This document shows positions 49,437-58,421 of a stretch of 64,000 nt of DNA, in pieces. The translations under genes were made by a program, and so were the position numbers. A model generated the notes under the pieces. The model did no database searches. It was not told where the DNA came from and saw only the letters and a list, made by a program, of their open reading frames with translations. This DNA comes from Phycisphaera sp. (GTDB lineage Bacteria > Planctomycetota > Phycisphaerae > Phycisphaerales > Zrk34): assembly GCA_016125285.1 (NCBI GenBank), contig WGMA01000007.1, forward strand, positions 1 through 64,000. The letters are read 5' to 3'. The stretch's first letter is position 1, and every line of letters begins with the position of its first letter.

Positions 49437-51287
49437 ATGAGTAAGCAGGATATCCGTAACGTCGCGATTATCGCACACGTCGACCACGGCAAGACCACGC
49501 TCGTCGACGGGCTGTTGCGTCAGTCCGGCCAGTTCCGCGAGGGCGAGCTCGAGGGCGACTGCATCCTCGACTCCAACCCCATCGAGAAGGAACGCGGCAT
49601 CACGATCCTCTCGAAGAACTGCGCCATCACCTACCGCGACCCCAACGGCCACGACTACCACATCAACATCGTCGACACCCCGGGCCACGCGGACTTCGGC
49701 GGCGAGGTCGAGCGCGTGCTGATGATGGCCGACGGCGCGCTGCTGATCGTCGACGCCTTCGAGGGCCCGATGCCGCAGACGCGCTTCGTGCTGTCCAAGG
49801 CGCTGGAGAACGGCCTGAAACCGATCGTCGTGATCAACAAGATGGACCGCACCGAGGCGCGTCCGCAGCAGGTGCTCAACGAGGTGTTCGACCTGCTCGT
49901 CGAGCTCGGCGCCGACGACCACGCGTTGGATTTCCCCGTGGTGTACGCGTCGGGCCGTGACGGCTGGGCGTCGCACAACGAGTTCGCGAAGACCGACAAC
50001 GTCCGCGACCTGTTCGAGGCGATCATCACGCACGTGCCCGCGCCGAAGTTCGACGCCGACGCGCCGCTGCAGATGCTGATCACGACGCTGGACTGGTCGG
50101 ACTACGTCGGCCGGATCGGCATCGGCCGCGTCATGGCGGGGCACATCCGCAGCGGTCAGCAGGTGGCGCGCATCACGCGCGACGGCGAGAAGTCGACGCA
50201 GAAGGTCGGCCAGCTGTTCCAGTTCCAGGGCCTCGGCCGCAAGCAGGTCGACCGCATCGACGTCGGCGACATCTGCGCCGTGGTCGGCCTCGAGGAGGTC
50301 GACATCGGTGACACGCTCGCCGACGTGGAGAACCCCGTCGCGCTGCCGCCGGTGACCATCGACGAGCCGACGCTCGACATGACCTTCCGCGTGAACAACT
50401 CGCCTTTCGTCGGCCAGGACGGCAAGTACGTCACCAGCCGCCAGGTCCGCGACCGGCTGATGAAGGAGCTGCAGTCGAACGTCGCGCTGCGTGTGGAGCC
50501 GGGTGAGGGCGGCGACGAGTTCCTCGTCAAGGGCCGCGGCCTGCTGCACCTCGGCATCCTGCTGGAAAACCTGCGCCGCGAGGGCTACGAGCTGTCCGTC
50601 GGCAAGCCGCACGTGATCATCCGCGAGCTGAACGGCGTGAAGAGCGAGCCGATCGAAGAACTCGTCATCGACGTGCCGGAAGAGCACGTCGGCTCGGTGA
50701 TGCAGCTGGTCGGCGAGCGGAAGGCGACGCTGGAGACGATGCAGGCGAAGGGCGAGTACACGCACCTGGTGTTCCGGATCCCCAGCCGCGGACTGATCGG
50801 ATTGCGGACGCGGCTGATGACCGCGTCGCAGGGCAACGCGCTGGTGAACCACACGGTGTGCGGCTACGGGCCTTACCTCGGGCCGATGTCGGGTCGGATC
50901 AACGGCGTGATGATCGCCACGGAGTCCGGCGCGGTGACGGCGCACGCGATGGAAGGCCTGGCGGACCGCGGCGTGATGTTCGTCAAGCCGGGCGACATGG
51001 TCTACGAGGGCCAGATCGTCGGCGAGCACAACAAGGATGTCGACATCCCCGTCAACGCCACGCGTAAGAAGCAGCTGAACAACATCCGCTCGGCGACGAA
51101 GGAAGCGACGACCACGCTGAAGGCCTCGCGTTCGATCACGCTCGAAGGGGCGCTGGAGTACATCGAGGACGACGAGCTGGTCGAGCTGACGCCGAACTTC
51201 ATCCGTCTGCGGAAGAAGATGCTCAAGGAATCGGACCGCCGTCGCGAGGATCGCAAGACCAAACAGGCGGCGAAGGCCGGTGTGTGA
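49437..51287 (+). CDS. typA: Ribosome-associated GTPase TypA/BipA
   Basis: The 616-residue GTPase has G1 A-H-V-D-H-G-K-T-T (14-22), switch region R-G-I-T-I, G3 [10 protein letters not shown], and G4 N-K-M-D-R, followed by the EF-G-like beta-barrel domain and the BipA-specific C-terminal domain. It binds the ribosome and supports 50S assembly and stress adaptation. It converges with the SMI1-type gene. Confidence 0.96.
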   Translation: MSKQDIRNVAIIAHVDHGKTTLVDGLLRQSGQFREGELEGDCILDSNPIEKERGITILSKNCAITYRDPNGHDYHINIVDTPGHADFGGEVERVLMMADGALLIVDAFEGPMPQTRFVLSKALENGLKPIVVINKMDRTEARPQQVLNEVFDLLVELGADDHALDFPVVYASGRDGWASHNEFAKTDNVRDLFEAIITHVPAPKFDADAPLQMLITTLDWSDYVGRIGIGRVMAGHIRSGQQVARITRDGEKSTQKVGQLFQFQGLGRKQVDRIDVGDICAVVGLEEVDIGDTLADVENPVALPPVTIDEPTLDMTFRVNNSPFVGQDGKYVTSRQVRDRLMKELQSNVALRVEPGEGGDEFLVKGRGLLHLGILLENLRREGYELSVGKPHVIIRELNGVKSEPIEELVIDVPEEHVGSVMQLVGERKATLETMQAKGEYTHLVFRIPSRGLIGLRTRLMTASQGNALVNHTVCGYGPYLGPMSGRINGVMIATESGAVTAHAMEGLADRGVMFVKPGDMVYEGQIVGEHNKDVDIPVNATRKKQLNNIRSATKEATTTLKASRSITLEGALEYIEDDELVELTPNFIRLRKKMLKESDRRREDRKTKQAAKAGV

Positions 51288-51299
51288 TCGCGGCGGCCG

Positions 51300-51950
51300 T
51301 CACGCGATCATTTTCGGCAACGCGTTGAGCAGTCGCAGGTCCGGCGGGTCGATGATCTCAAACCAGTAGTGACCGAGGGTCTCGGCGAGCGCGATGCGCC
51401 CGGCTTCGAGCTGGTCGGCGTACCAGTGCATGAACGCCTCCAGCGACGGCGCCATGACGTACTTGATGTTCTGGTCGCACCCGAAGTTGACGATCTGCCC
51501 GGCCACGCCGTTGGGCCCCGGGTCGAGGTCGATGCCGAGGTGATTGCCGACCCGGTCGTAGGCGAACGGCACCCACAGCCCGTTGGCGTAGACCGGCTTG
51601 ACCGCGCCGGGGCGATCAGAACGACAGTGTTCGTTGACGATGTTCGCGTCCTTGTCGGTCTGTGACGCGGCGAGGTCCGCCCAGAACGCGCGGTGCCGTC
51701 GCACGTATCGCAGCGACAGCAGCTGCATGCCGCCGATGAACCCGATCGCGTCGGGACGCTGGCCGTCGTGGCGCTCGTACGACGCGCGGAACGATTCGGG
51801 CACGGGCATGCCGATATCTTCTTCGAGCCTCGCGAGCGACGCTTCTTTGCAAGGGCCGGCGAGGTCCACCAGGATCTGCGGACAGTTGTCGGCCGCCCAC
51901 GCTTCGATGCGGTCCCAAGCATCGCCGACGGATTGTGCGGGTGTGGGCAT
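51300..51950 (-). CDS. SMI1/KNR4-family protein
   Basis: The 216-residue protein fits the SMI1/KNR4 fold: a helix and acidic loop L-A-R-L-E-E-D-I-G-M-P-V-P-E-S-F (about 40-55), then Y-E-R-H-D-G-Q and later strands W-V-P-F-A-Y-D, L-G-I-D-L-D-P-G-P-N-G. Family members include yeast cell-wall regulators and bacterial toxin immunity proteins. No toxin gene lies beside it, so an immunity role is not supported here. TATAGT at 52021-52026 may be its -10. Confidence 0.85.
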   Translation of the reverse strand: MPTPAQSVGDAWDRIEAWAADNCPQILVDLAGPCKEASLARLEEDIGMPVPESFRASYERHDGQRPDAIGFIGGMQLLSLRYVRRHRAFWADLAASQTDKDANIVNEHCRSDRPGAVKPVYANGLWVPFAYDRVGNHLGIDLDPGPNGVAGQIVNFGCDQNIKYVMAPSLEAFMHWYADQLEAGRIALAETLGHYWFEIIDPPDLRLLNALPKMIA

Positions 51951-52058
51951 GGTGCGCGGTGGTGGTGGAGGGTCGACGCCGGCCGCGCGTGGGTGCACGG
52001 TCTGGATCCGGCAGGGCGACACTATACCACGAGCGCGGGGCGACTGCGTCCGAGGCCG

Positions 52059-54539
52059 CTACTGAGCAACGGTGATCGACAGTTCCTGCGGCGTCTGCTC
52101 GACGTTGCCCGCGGCGTCGATCGCGTGGGCGCGGATCGTCAGCACGCCGGGCTTGACGTCCTTGAGCGTGACCGACCATCGGTAGAAGTTGTAGTCGACG
52201 TCGCGGGCCTCGACGCCGTTGACGACGACGCGTGCGGTCGAGACGTTGTCGCTGGTCGTCCCGCGGATGGTCAGCGAGCCGTCGGCCTCGCGGCGCACGG
52301 GCACGCCGCGCGTCGGCCAGGTGACGACGGTCACCGGCGGCTGATCGTCGACGGGCGTCAGCAGCGTGGGGAACTCGACGTTGGACACCTCCGCGACGCG
52401 CGCCTCGTCGCCGGTCAGCGGGTAGTCGGCGTGGTAGTCGAGCCCGTCGGCGCCGAAGTCCTTCGCGGCGGTCGACACGATCTTCGCGTGCCGCCCCGCG
52501 CCGTAATAGTCATGCAGATAGATCGGCACGCCGGTCGGCGTCTTCGGCGGCACCACCAGCCCGCCGCCGCGGTTGACCAGCGGCTTGACGTTGTGCTTGT
52601 ACGGCTCGTCGCCCGCGTCCGGCGCGGTGACGTGGCGGATGTGCGTCACCGCCTTGCCCGTGACGTTGTTGTCGCTGATCTGGATGAACGGCATCGAGCG
52701 CCCGTACCGCCGCCCGGCGAACGTCAGGCCGTCGACGGTGATCGGCCCGTGCTGCGTCGACTCGTCGTCGAGCCCGCGGTTGAACGGCTCGGCGTCGGTG
52801 TCGGCGATGCGGATGTCGCGGTAGACGTGGTGGTCGAACCACGGCCGGTACACGCCGTACGCCGCGTCGTGCACGTCGAGGTGTTCGACGAGCATGGTCG
52901 GCAGCTGCGCCCGCAGCGCGTAGTGCGTGTTCCACGCCGTGAGGTGATCGACGTGGTGCGGGTGCGACGTGTCGGGCCCGACGCCGTCCGTCCCGGCGAA
53001 CACGAAGCTGTACAGCCCCTCGGTGTGCGACTCGTTGTCGCTGAACCGCCAGATCGGTAGCGTGCGGATGTCGACCACGGCGGTCGATCCGTCGGGCTGG
53101 CGGACGCCGAGGTTCGAGTCGAAGTTGGACCGCTTCTGCGAGTCGTAGCGGTAGCCGTACTCGTGGTTCTCGCAGGCGACGTTGCGGGTGAAGCTGTTGC
53201 GACCGTTGGCCCACCAGAACGCCGCGCCGTCGTTGGGGTCGAACGGCAGCGCCTGGCCCTTCATGTGCGGGCCGCGCAACGCCTGCACGCCGAGGTTGCG
53301 GTCGAGCGTGTTGTACTCCTCGGTGCCGTCTTCCAGAAAAAAGCCGTGTCCGACGGCGCGGTACCCGACGCAGTCGCGCACGACCATGTACTGCGTGCCG
53401 TGGATCGTGATCCATCGGTTGTGCGAGTCGACGATCGCGGCCCCGATCACCGACGACCCGCGCAGCGTGTCGCGCACGCGGTGGAAGTGGATCGGGTACC
53501 GCCCCAGCGTGTCGCGCTTGCCGAGGTGTGCGAAGCGGGCGTAGCTGATCGATCCCGCGGCGTAACGGTGATACATGGTGTGCCCGCGCGTGCGATCGCC
53601 GTCGGGGTTGGCCGACTCGACCACGACGTTACGCGACAGGTTGGCGACCTCGCCGCGATAGTCGCCCGTGCCGAGGTGCAGGTTGTCGAGCGGGGCGTCG
53701 AGCGTGACGGTCACGCCGTCGATCGCGGTGACGATGCGCTGCTCGGTCGTCGGATGGATCGGCAGGTAGTCGGCGCGTTGCTCGCCGCCGCGGCCCTCCT
53801 CGCGCGGGCCGGTGCCGGTGATCAGCAGCGTGTCGCCGACGCTCCAGCCGGTGACCGCCTCGGCGAGCGTGACGGTGGTCGCGCCCTTCGCCGCGTCGGC
53901 GCCGAGCTCGACCCACGTGCGGTTCATCGGCGCGCCGTGGTAGTCCATGCGGCCGCCCGGTCGGCAGATGATCGCCGGCTCGCTGGTCGGGTCGAATCCG
54001 TCGAGGAAGTGCAGGCGGATCGTCGCGGTGTGCGGATGCGGGATCGGATCGTCGGTTGTGCCCAACTCGAGCGCGGGGCGGGCGTCGTCGGGCGCGCTAT
54101 GCGTCGCGGGATTCGCGTCGAGGTCCGGCGCGGCGTGGTCGCCGTGGTCGTGATCGTCGACGTCGTGCACGCCCGCGTGATCGCCCCGCCCGCCGATCGT
54201 GATCACGCCGACGTTCAGCAGCGTCGAGCGATCGCGTGCGAAGGTGAGCGTCCCAGCGACGTGGATGTCGCGGATCACCTGCGCCGCGCGGGAATCGTCC
54301 GGCTGAATGTCGTACGTGACGCGCACGCCTGGCTCGATGACCACCTGATCACCATCGCCCGGCACGCGATGGTCCGCCCATGTCGCCGGCGCCGACCAGG
54401 GACCCGATCGCGTCGCCCTCGGGCCGTGGCCTGCATCGTCATCGGCCGCACGCGCCGCGCCGCTCAAGACGCTCGTCACGGCGATCGCGCCGAGCGTGCA
54501 CAACGCTACGACCAACGATGCAACCCAGCGCCTGGACAT
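52059..54539 (-). CDS. Secreted G8-domain/right-handed beta-helix protein, CEMIP-like
   Basis: The 826-residue protein has a signal peptide (1-31) and a G8 domain (about 40-205: W-S-A-P-A-T-W, V-V-I-E-P-G-V-R-V-T-Y-D), interrupted by a His/Asp-rich segment at about 115-150. A right-handed beta-helix follows (about 290-680), containing G-R-Y-P-I-H-F-H-R-V, very like the R-Y-P-V/I-H-F-H motif of CEMIP/TMEM2 hyaluronan-binding proteins. The end (about 730-826) is a bacterial Ig-like domain. It is likely a polysaccharide-binding or -cleaving surface protein. Catalytic activity cannot be judged from the sequence alone. Confidence 0.82.
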   Translation of the reverse strand: MSRRWVASLVVALCTLGAIAVTSVLSGAARAADDDAGHGPRATRSGPWSAPATWADHRVPGDGDQVVIEPGVRVTYDIQPDDSRAAQVIRDIHVAGTLTFARDRSTLLNVGVITIGGRGDHAGVHDVDDHDHGDHAAPDLDANPATHSAPDDARPALELGTTDDPIPHPHTATIRLHFLDGFDPTSEPAIICRPGGRMDYHGAPMNRTWVELGADAAKGATTVTLAEAVTGWSVGDTLLITGTGPREEGRGGEQRADYLPIHPTTEQRIVTAIDGVTVTLDAPLDNLHLGTGDYRGEVANLSRNVVVESANPDGDRTRGHTMYHRYAAGSISYARFAHLGKRDTLGRYPIHFHRVRDTLRGSSVIGAAIVDSHNRWITIHGTQYMVVRDCVGYRAVGHGFFLEDGTEEYNTLDRNLGVQALRGPHMKGQALPFDPNDGAAFWWANGRNSFTRNVACENHEYGYRYDSQKRSNFDSNLGVRQPDGSTAVVDIRTLPIWRFSDNESHTEGLYSFVFAGTDGVGPDTSHPHHVDHLTAWNTHYALRAQLPTMLVEHLDVHDAAYGVYRPWFDHHVYRDIRIADTDAEPFNRGLDDESTQHGPITVDGLTFAGRRYGRSMPFIQISDNNVTGKAVTHIRHVTAPDAGDEPYKHNVKPLVNRGGGLVVPPKTPTGVPIYLHDYYGAGRHAKIVSTAAKDFGADGLDYHADYPLTGDEARVAEVSNVEFPTLLTPVDDQPPVTVVTWPTRGVPVRREADGSLTIRGTTSDNVSTARVVVNGVEARDVDYNFYRWSVTLKDVKPGVLTIRAHAIDAAGNVEQTPQELSITVAQ

Positions 54540-54591
54540 GCCGCGCCTCCGATGTGGTGTCCCCCGGGCCGATGTGGATTGCCCGCCGCGA

Positions 54592-56514
54592 TCAGCCGTC
54601 GTGCTTCAGCGCCTTGTGCAGCGAGCGTGCGGCGTCGTTGTCGCTGCGCTTGAGCATGAACATGAACGCTTCACGCTGGGTCTCGGGCATCTTCTGCAGT
54701 TGGGTCCGGATCTGGTTGACGAGGACCTGACGCTGCTCGCTGGTCGCCCGCTGCCACGCCGCCTGGGCCTGGCTGAGGAACTGCGCCACCTGCGGGTTCG
54801 TCGGCCTGGGACCGCGCGCCTCGTCGTTCGCCGCGCGACCGACGGCGACCGCGGGCAGGTCCGTCAGCGGAGCGACCTTGCCGCCGTCCACCCCGCGCAC
54901 CTTCATCGACCGGATGTGACCGTACTGCCGGTAGAGCAGATAGTTGAAGTTGTGACCGGTGCCCATGTCATATCGCGGCGTCAGCTGCGCGAGCGGGCCC
55001 TCCCACTGCACGCCGCCCTTGCCGTCGATCGAGACCGTCAGCGACGCGTTGTCGCCCTTGACGCGGACCTTGATCCCCACCGTGTAGTCGTGGTTCTCCT
55101 CGGTCATCGGGTAGCGGAACCGCGTCGGGTTCGCTTCGTCCTGCACACGCTGGTCGTTGACGAACGCGAAAGCGTTGGGCAGATCGTCGGCGCTGCTGTA
55201 GACGAACAGCGTCGTCGACGTCGTGCCCACCGGGATCTCCAGCGAGAACCGCCCGTTGCGCGACTCGCCGTGCGACGTGACCATCTCCAGGTCGTAGCTG
55301 CCGGTGATCGTCACGGGCATGACGATCGTGCCGGCGTAGCTCACGCTGTGCACGCCGTTGTTGTCCTTCGTCCACTGGCCCGCCTCGGGGCCGCGCGCGT
55401 GCTTGGCCGGGTCCACCAGCGCCAGCACGTCGACCCACGCGCTGCTGCGCTGCACCGACAGCGCCGACGGGCCGAGCCGCTCGGTCAACGCCGCCAGCTG
55501 ATCGCCCACGCGCTTCCGCTCCAGCGTCGCCTTCGTCTGAACCAGGTCCGTCGCGGTGTGCTTGGCGAGGAACGCGTCGTAGTAGTCCGCCGCGTGCTGA
55601 TACATCGTCGCCCGTGACCGCAGCGCCCCGGCGGTCGGCGCCAGGTCCTTGTACCAGTCGGCCAGGGCCATGAACTGATCTTCGGTCATGTCGTCCTGCT
55701 TGCCCGACGCGAGGCGGATGTTCGTCTTCATCGTCTCGTCGTCGATCAGGAACGTGTACTTGCGCGCCTCGGTCGGATCGTCGAGCTCGACGATGTGCAG
55801 CCGCACCAGCTCCGCCGCCGCGGCCTTGTCCTGCGGGTTCGCCTTGACCCGGGCGCGGGCCGTGTCGATCTGATTCTGCACACGCTGCGCCGCCACGGCC
55901 TCGTCCAGCAGCGCCTTGAGTTCGTCGCGACGCGACGTGTGGATCGACGTGCCGATCACGCCCGCGCGACGGTACGTGAGGATCGCGTCCGACGGGTTGT
56001 CCTCCGCCAGCTGCGCCGCGGCCAGGTCGAGCATCGTGTCGATCAGCTTCTCGCCCGCCGCGGGTCGATCGGCGATCGGCGTCTTGAGGTACGCCTTCTG
56101 ATTCGCGTCAACGAGCTGCTTGAGCAGTTCGACACGCCGCTCGGGCGCCTTGTCGATCAGCAGCCGCAGCGCCGTGTCGGTGACCGCGCCGCCCTCGGGG
56201 CTCTTCGCCGCCAGCGTCGCGGCCTGCTCGGCCAGCACCGCCACCAGCTGCGGGTTGTCCGCCGTGTTCTGCGCCGCGTCGAGCAGCGTCTTGGCCAGTT
56301 GCAGATCGTCAGCCGGGTCGGGCGTGCCGGTCACGCGCTTGACCTCGCCGCCGAACAGTTCGTCGAACAGCGCCTTGGGGTCCGGCTTCGACACCGCCGC
56401 GGCGCTCGGCGCCTCGACGTTCGCCGGGTCGTCGGCGGCCTGTGCCCACAGCATCGCCGGCAGCGTCGCGACAAACGCCACCGCCACAAGCGCACAAGCC
56501 ATTCGCCTCAACAT
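54592..56514 (-). CDS. Uncharacterised secreted protein with helical repeat and beta domain
   Basis: The 640-residue protein has a signal peptide ending near L-W-A-Q-A (about 25). Residues 40-350 are helical, with Ala-rich TPR-like stretches (for example L-A-A-A-Q-L-A-E-D-N-P-S-D-A-I-L-T-Y-R-R-A-G). Residues 370-560 look like a beta-sandwich of concanavalin type (G-S-Y-D-L-E-M-V-T, F-S-L-E-I-P-V-G-T, V-S-I-D-G-K-G). A helical tail ends with L-K-R-S-D-N-D-A-A-R-S-L-H-K-A-L. I did not recognise a family. It probably binds a ligand in the periplasm. Confidence 0.7.
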   Translation of the reverse strand: MLRRMACALVAVAFVATLPAMLWAQAADDPANVEAPSAAAVSKPDPKALFDELFGGEVKRVTGTPDPADDLQLAKTLLDAAQNTADNPQLVAVLAEQAATLAAKSPEGGAVTDTALRLLIDKAPERRVELLKQLVDANQKAYLKTPIADRPAAGEKLIDTMLDLAAAQLAEDNPSDAILTYRRAGVIGTSIHTSRRDELKALLDEAVAAQRVQNQIDTARARVKANPQDKAAAAELVRLHIVELDDPTEARKYTFLIDDETMKTNIRLASGKQDDMTEDQFMALADWYKDLAPTAGALRSRATMYQHAADYYDAFLAKHTATDLVQTKATLERKRVGDQLAALTERLGPSALSVQRSSAWVDVLALVDPAKHARGPEAGQWTKDNNGVHSVSYAGTIVMPVTITGSYDLEMVTSHGESRNGRFSLEIPVGTTSTTLFVYSSADDLPNAFAFVNDQRVQDEANPTRFRYPMTEENHDYTVGIKVRVKGDNASLTVSIDGKGGVQWEGPLAQLTPRYDMGTGHNFNYLLYRQYGHIRSMKVRGVDGGKVAPLTDLPAVAVGRAANDEARGPRPTNPQVAQFLSQAQAAWQRATSEQRQVLVNQIRTQLQKMPETQREAFMFMLKRSDNDAARSLHKALKHDG

Positions 56515-56778
56515 GTCAAGCTCCCTGAAGAAGGGTCCGTGCTACCGTCTCTAAAACGTGCCCCGTCACCTGATTATTGCCCAATCCCGCACTTGGCGAA
56601 AGGTGAATGGCCGGGTTTTGGCCGATAAACCGTCCGCCAACGCCGCGTCGGGCCGGTGACGGCACGCACCCGCGACGGCGGGCGACCACCGTTAGGCAAC
56701 GTCTATAGCCCCGCCGCGGTAACGCCCGGCGGTTAATCCGCCGCCCGGACCGGGCTTAGGCGTGCTGCGACCGCCGGA

Positions 56779-57258
56779 TCACTTGCCCGTCAGGGCGTAG
56801 AAGCCCTTGCCCGTGTACTTCAGCTTGTCACGCCGCACCAGTTCGTCCCACACTTCCTTGGGGAACTCGAACGGCGGAATAATCTGATCGATCTTCGACG
56901 CCTCGCCCTTGCTGAGCGGGTCGCGGTTGCTGATCTGGGATTCGTCGTCGAGCCGCGTCAGCCGCAGACGCTTCTTGAACGCACGCAGCGCCTTCTGCAG
57001 CGTCATGTCGTCCGGCACGTTTTCCGGCGCTTCGGGCGTCGGCTCCTCCGGGGCGGCCAGGTCGCCGATCAACGCCGCGAGCTTCTCGACGCCGCGCATC
57101 GCCACGACGTTGTCGACGTGGTTCTTCTCCAGGTCGGTCTTCTTGAGCAGGTTGTACGCCTGCTTCCACTCGGCGCTGGCGCGACGCGGATCGGGATACG
57201 CGCGGATCGCGCCGAGCAGTTCGTTGAGCTTCTTGACGATTTCGGGGTCTGCGGGCAT
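56779..57258 (-). CDS. Uncharacterised soluble protein
   Basis: From the chosen ATG the protein is 159 residues. It is helical and charged, with a Pro/Glu-rich linker near 72-85 (P-E-E-P-T-P-E-A-P). The C-terminal region (about 95-155) contains K-K-R-L-R-L-T-R-L-D-D-E-S and W-D-E-L-V-R-R-D-K-L-K-Y, like a small winged-helix. An upstream extension would be encoded by the 7-bp tandem repeat and is rejected. No family was recognised. Confidence 0.65.
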   Translation of the reverse strand: MPADPEIVKKLNELLGAIRAYPDPRRASAEWKQAYNLLKKTDLEKNHVDNVVAMRGVEKLAALIGDLAAPEEPTPEAPENVPDDMTLQKALRAFKKRLRLTRLDDESQISNRDPLSKGEASKIDQIIPPFEFPKEVWDELVRRDKLKYTGKGFYALTGK

Positions 57259-57379
57259 GGCGACAATATACCGGGGGCTCGCTTCGCTCGCGATGTTTGA
57301 TATGGATGGCTCGCGGTGCTCGATGCTGGATGGCTCGCTGAGCTCGCGATGCCGGATCGGTGCGGGTTTACGATGGACG

Positions 57380-57453
57380 CATCCAGCATCCAGCATCCAG
57401 CATCCAGCATCCAGCATCCAGCATCCAGCATCCAGCATCCAGCATCCAGCATC
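57380..57453. repeat. Tandem array of a 7-bp unit, CATCCAG x 10
   Basis: Ten and a half copies of CATCCAG run without interruption and end two bases inside the stop codon of the DsbD-alpha-like gene. Seven is not a multiple of three, so all frames repeat every 21 bases (M-L-D-A-G-C-W on the minus strand). Nearby, GATGCTGGATG (57323-57333) could pair with the array. The copy number may vary by slippage. Confidence 0.9.
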
Positions 57454-58327
57454 ACTCGCCGGCGTCGAGCGGCACGTCGATCGACATCGCGGTCGGGCCG
57501 CCGTCGCGGAGCCAGCCGGTCGGGCAGTAGACGTGGCCGGTCAGCCGGGTGACCTCGTCGGGCGTGTTGAGCTCCGCGGCGAGCGTCAGCACGTAGCGGT
57601 CGCCGACGCGGCGGAACACCTGCGGGTCGTTGGAGCTGACGGCGCGATCGTGGCAGAAGAAGTACACCTCGCTCGGCGCGGCGTTGACGGCTTCGGGGTC
57701 GCGCGGCGTGAGCGTCAGCGTGAAGCCCTTCGCCGTGCGCGACGCACGCGCCGACCACTGCGGCACGTCGCGCGGCAGGCCCGCACGCACCGCGTCGAAC
57801 CGCGTGTGCCACTTCGCGTCGAGACGCGGCTCGCCCGCCACCGGCAGCGTCGCCGACACCGGCCCGCTCGTCGGGTGGCAGTTCTTCGCGCACGCCATCC
57901 AGCTCGCCGTGCCCTTCAGCGTCACCCGCTCGCCCGGCGACAGCGACTTCGGCGGCGTGATGTCGATCAGCAGCAGCGCCTCCGACTCGTAGCCCCACAC
58001 CGTGTACACCGCCATCTTGGACAGCTCGGGCGCCTGCCAGCGGATCGCCGACGCGGTGAAGCCGTCCGGCAGGTCCCACTTGATGCTCGTCGGCAGGCCG
58101 ATCACGCCGGGGTTCCGCCAGTACGTGTGATAGCCCGGCGCGTGGCGCACGCGCAGGGCGACGGTGAACGGCGTGCCGGGCGCGATCGCCGCGGCCTCGC
58201 TGACGAGCGTGACGTCGGCGCCCGCCGCGGGCAGCGGCTCGCTCGTCGCGTCGTCGCCGCGCGCCGCGACGCACGCGCACAGCAGCGTCGCGAGGGTGAT
58301 CGTCGTGATGGTGGTACGTAACTGCAT
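57452..58327 (-). CDS. DsbD-alpha-like periplasmic protein
   Basis: The 291-residue protein has a signal peptide or lipoprotein signal (L-L-C-A-C; Cys18 or 20). The remainder matches the DsbD N-terminal/DsbC-like domain: Y-H-T-Y-W-R-N-P-G, then W-D-L-P-D-G-F and W-M-A-C-A-K-N-C-H-P, in which the two Cys could form a redox pair. It lacks the membrane and thioredoxin parts of full DsbD, so an unknown partner must deliver electrons. The stop codon touches the tandem repeat array. A TATAAT (58364-58369) lies upstream. Confidence 0.82.
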   Translation of the reverse strand: MQLRTTITTITLATLLCACVAARGDDATSEPLPAAGADVTLVSEAAAIAPGTPFTVALRVRHAPGYHTYWRNPGVIGLPTSIKWDLPDGFTASAIRWQAPELSKMAVYTVWGYESEALLLIDITPPKSLSPGERVTLKGTASWMACAKNCHPTSGPVSATLPVAGEPRLDAKWHTRFDAVRAGLPRDVPQWSARASRTAKGFTLTLTPRDPEAVNAAPSEVYFFCHDRAVSSNDPQVFRRVGDRYVLTLAAELNTPDEVTRLTGHVYCPTGWLRDGGPTAMSIDVPLDAGE

Positions 58328-58363
58328 CCGCACGTCTCCGGTGTCGCGCCCGTCGGGTCGCAC

Positions 58364-58369
58364 ATTATA
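58364..58369 (-). promoter_or_regulatory. Candidate -10 of the DsbD-alpha-like gene
   Basis: TATAAT on the minus strand, 36 bp before the ATG at 58327. No good -35 is visible at the usual distance. Similar TATAAT boxes precede the genes starting at 61156 and 63438. Confidence 0.4.
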
Positions 58370-58421
58370 CGTGCGCCAACCCACCGGGGGTCGCGTGGCC
58401 GGGTGATCGCGGCGAACGCGG

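Noticed and set aside
51300-51950. Toxin-immunity locus around the SMI1/KNR4 gene
   Set aside because: No polymorphic toxin, VgrG or Rhs gene is adjacent; flanked by typA and a G8 protein.
57259-57438. N-terminal extension of the 159-residue protein with M-L-D-A-G-C-W repeats
   Set aside because: It is only the translation of the 7-bp tandem array; the normal start is at 57258.
57380-57453. CRISPR array
   Set aside because: The unit is 7 bp with no spacers; it is a simple tandem repeat.
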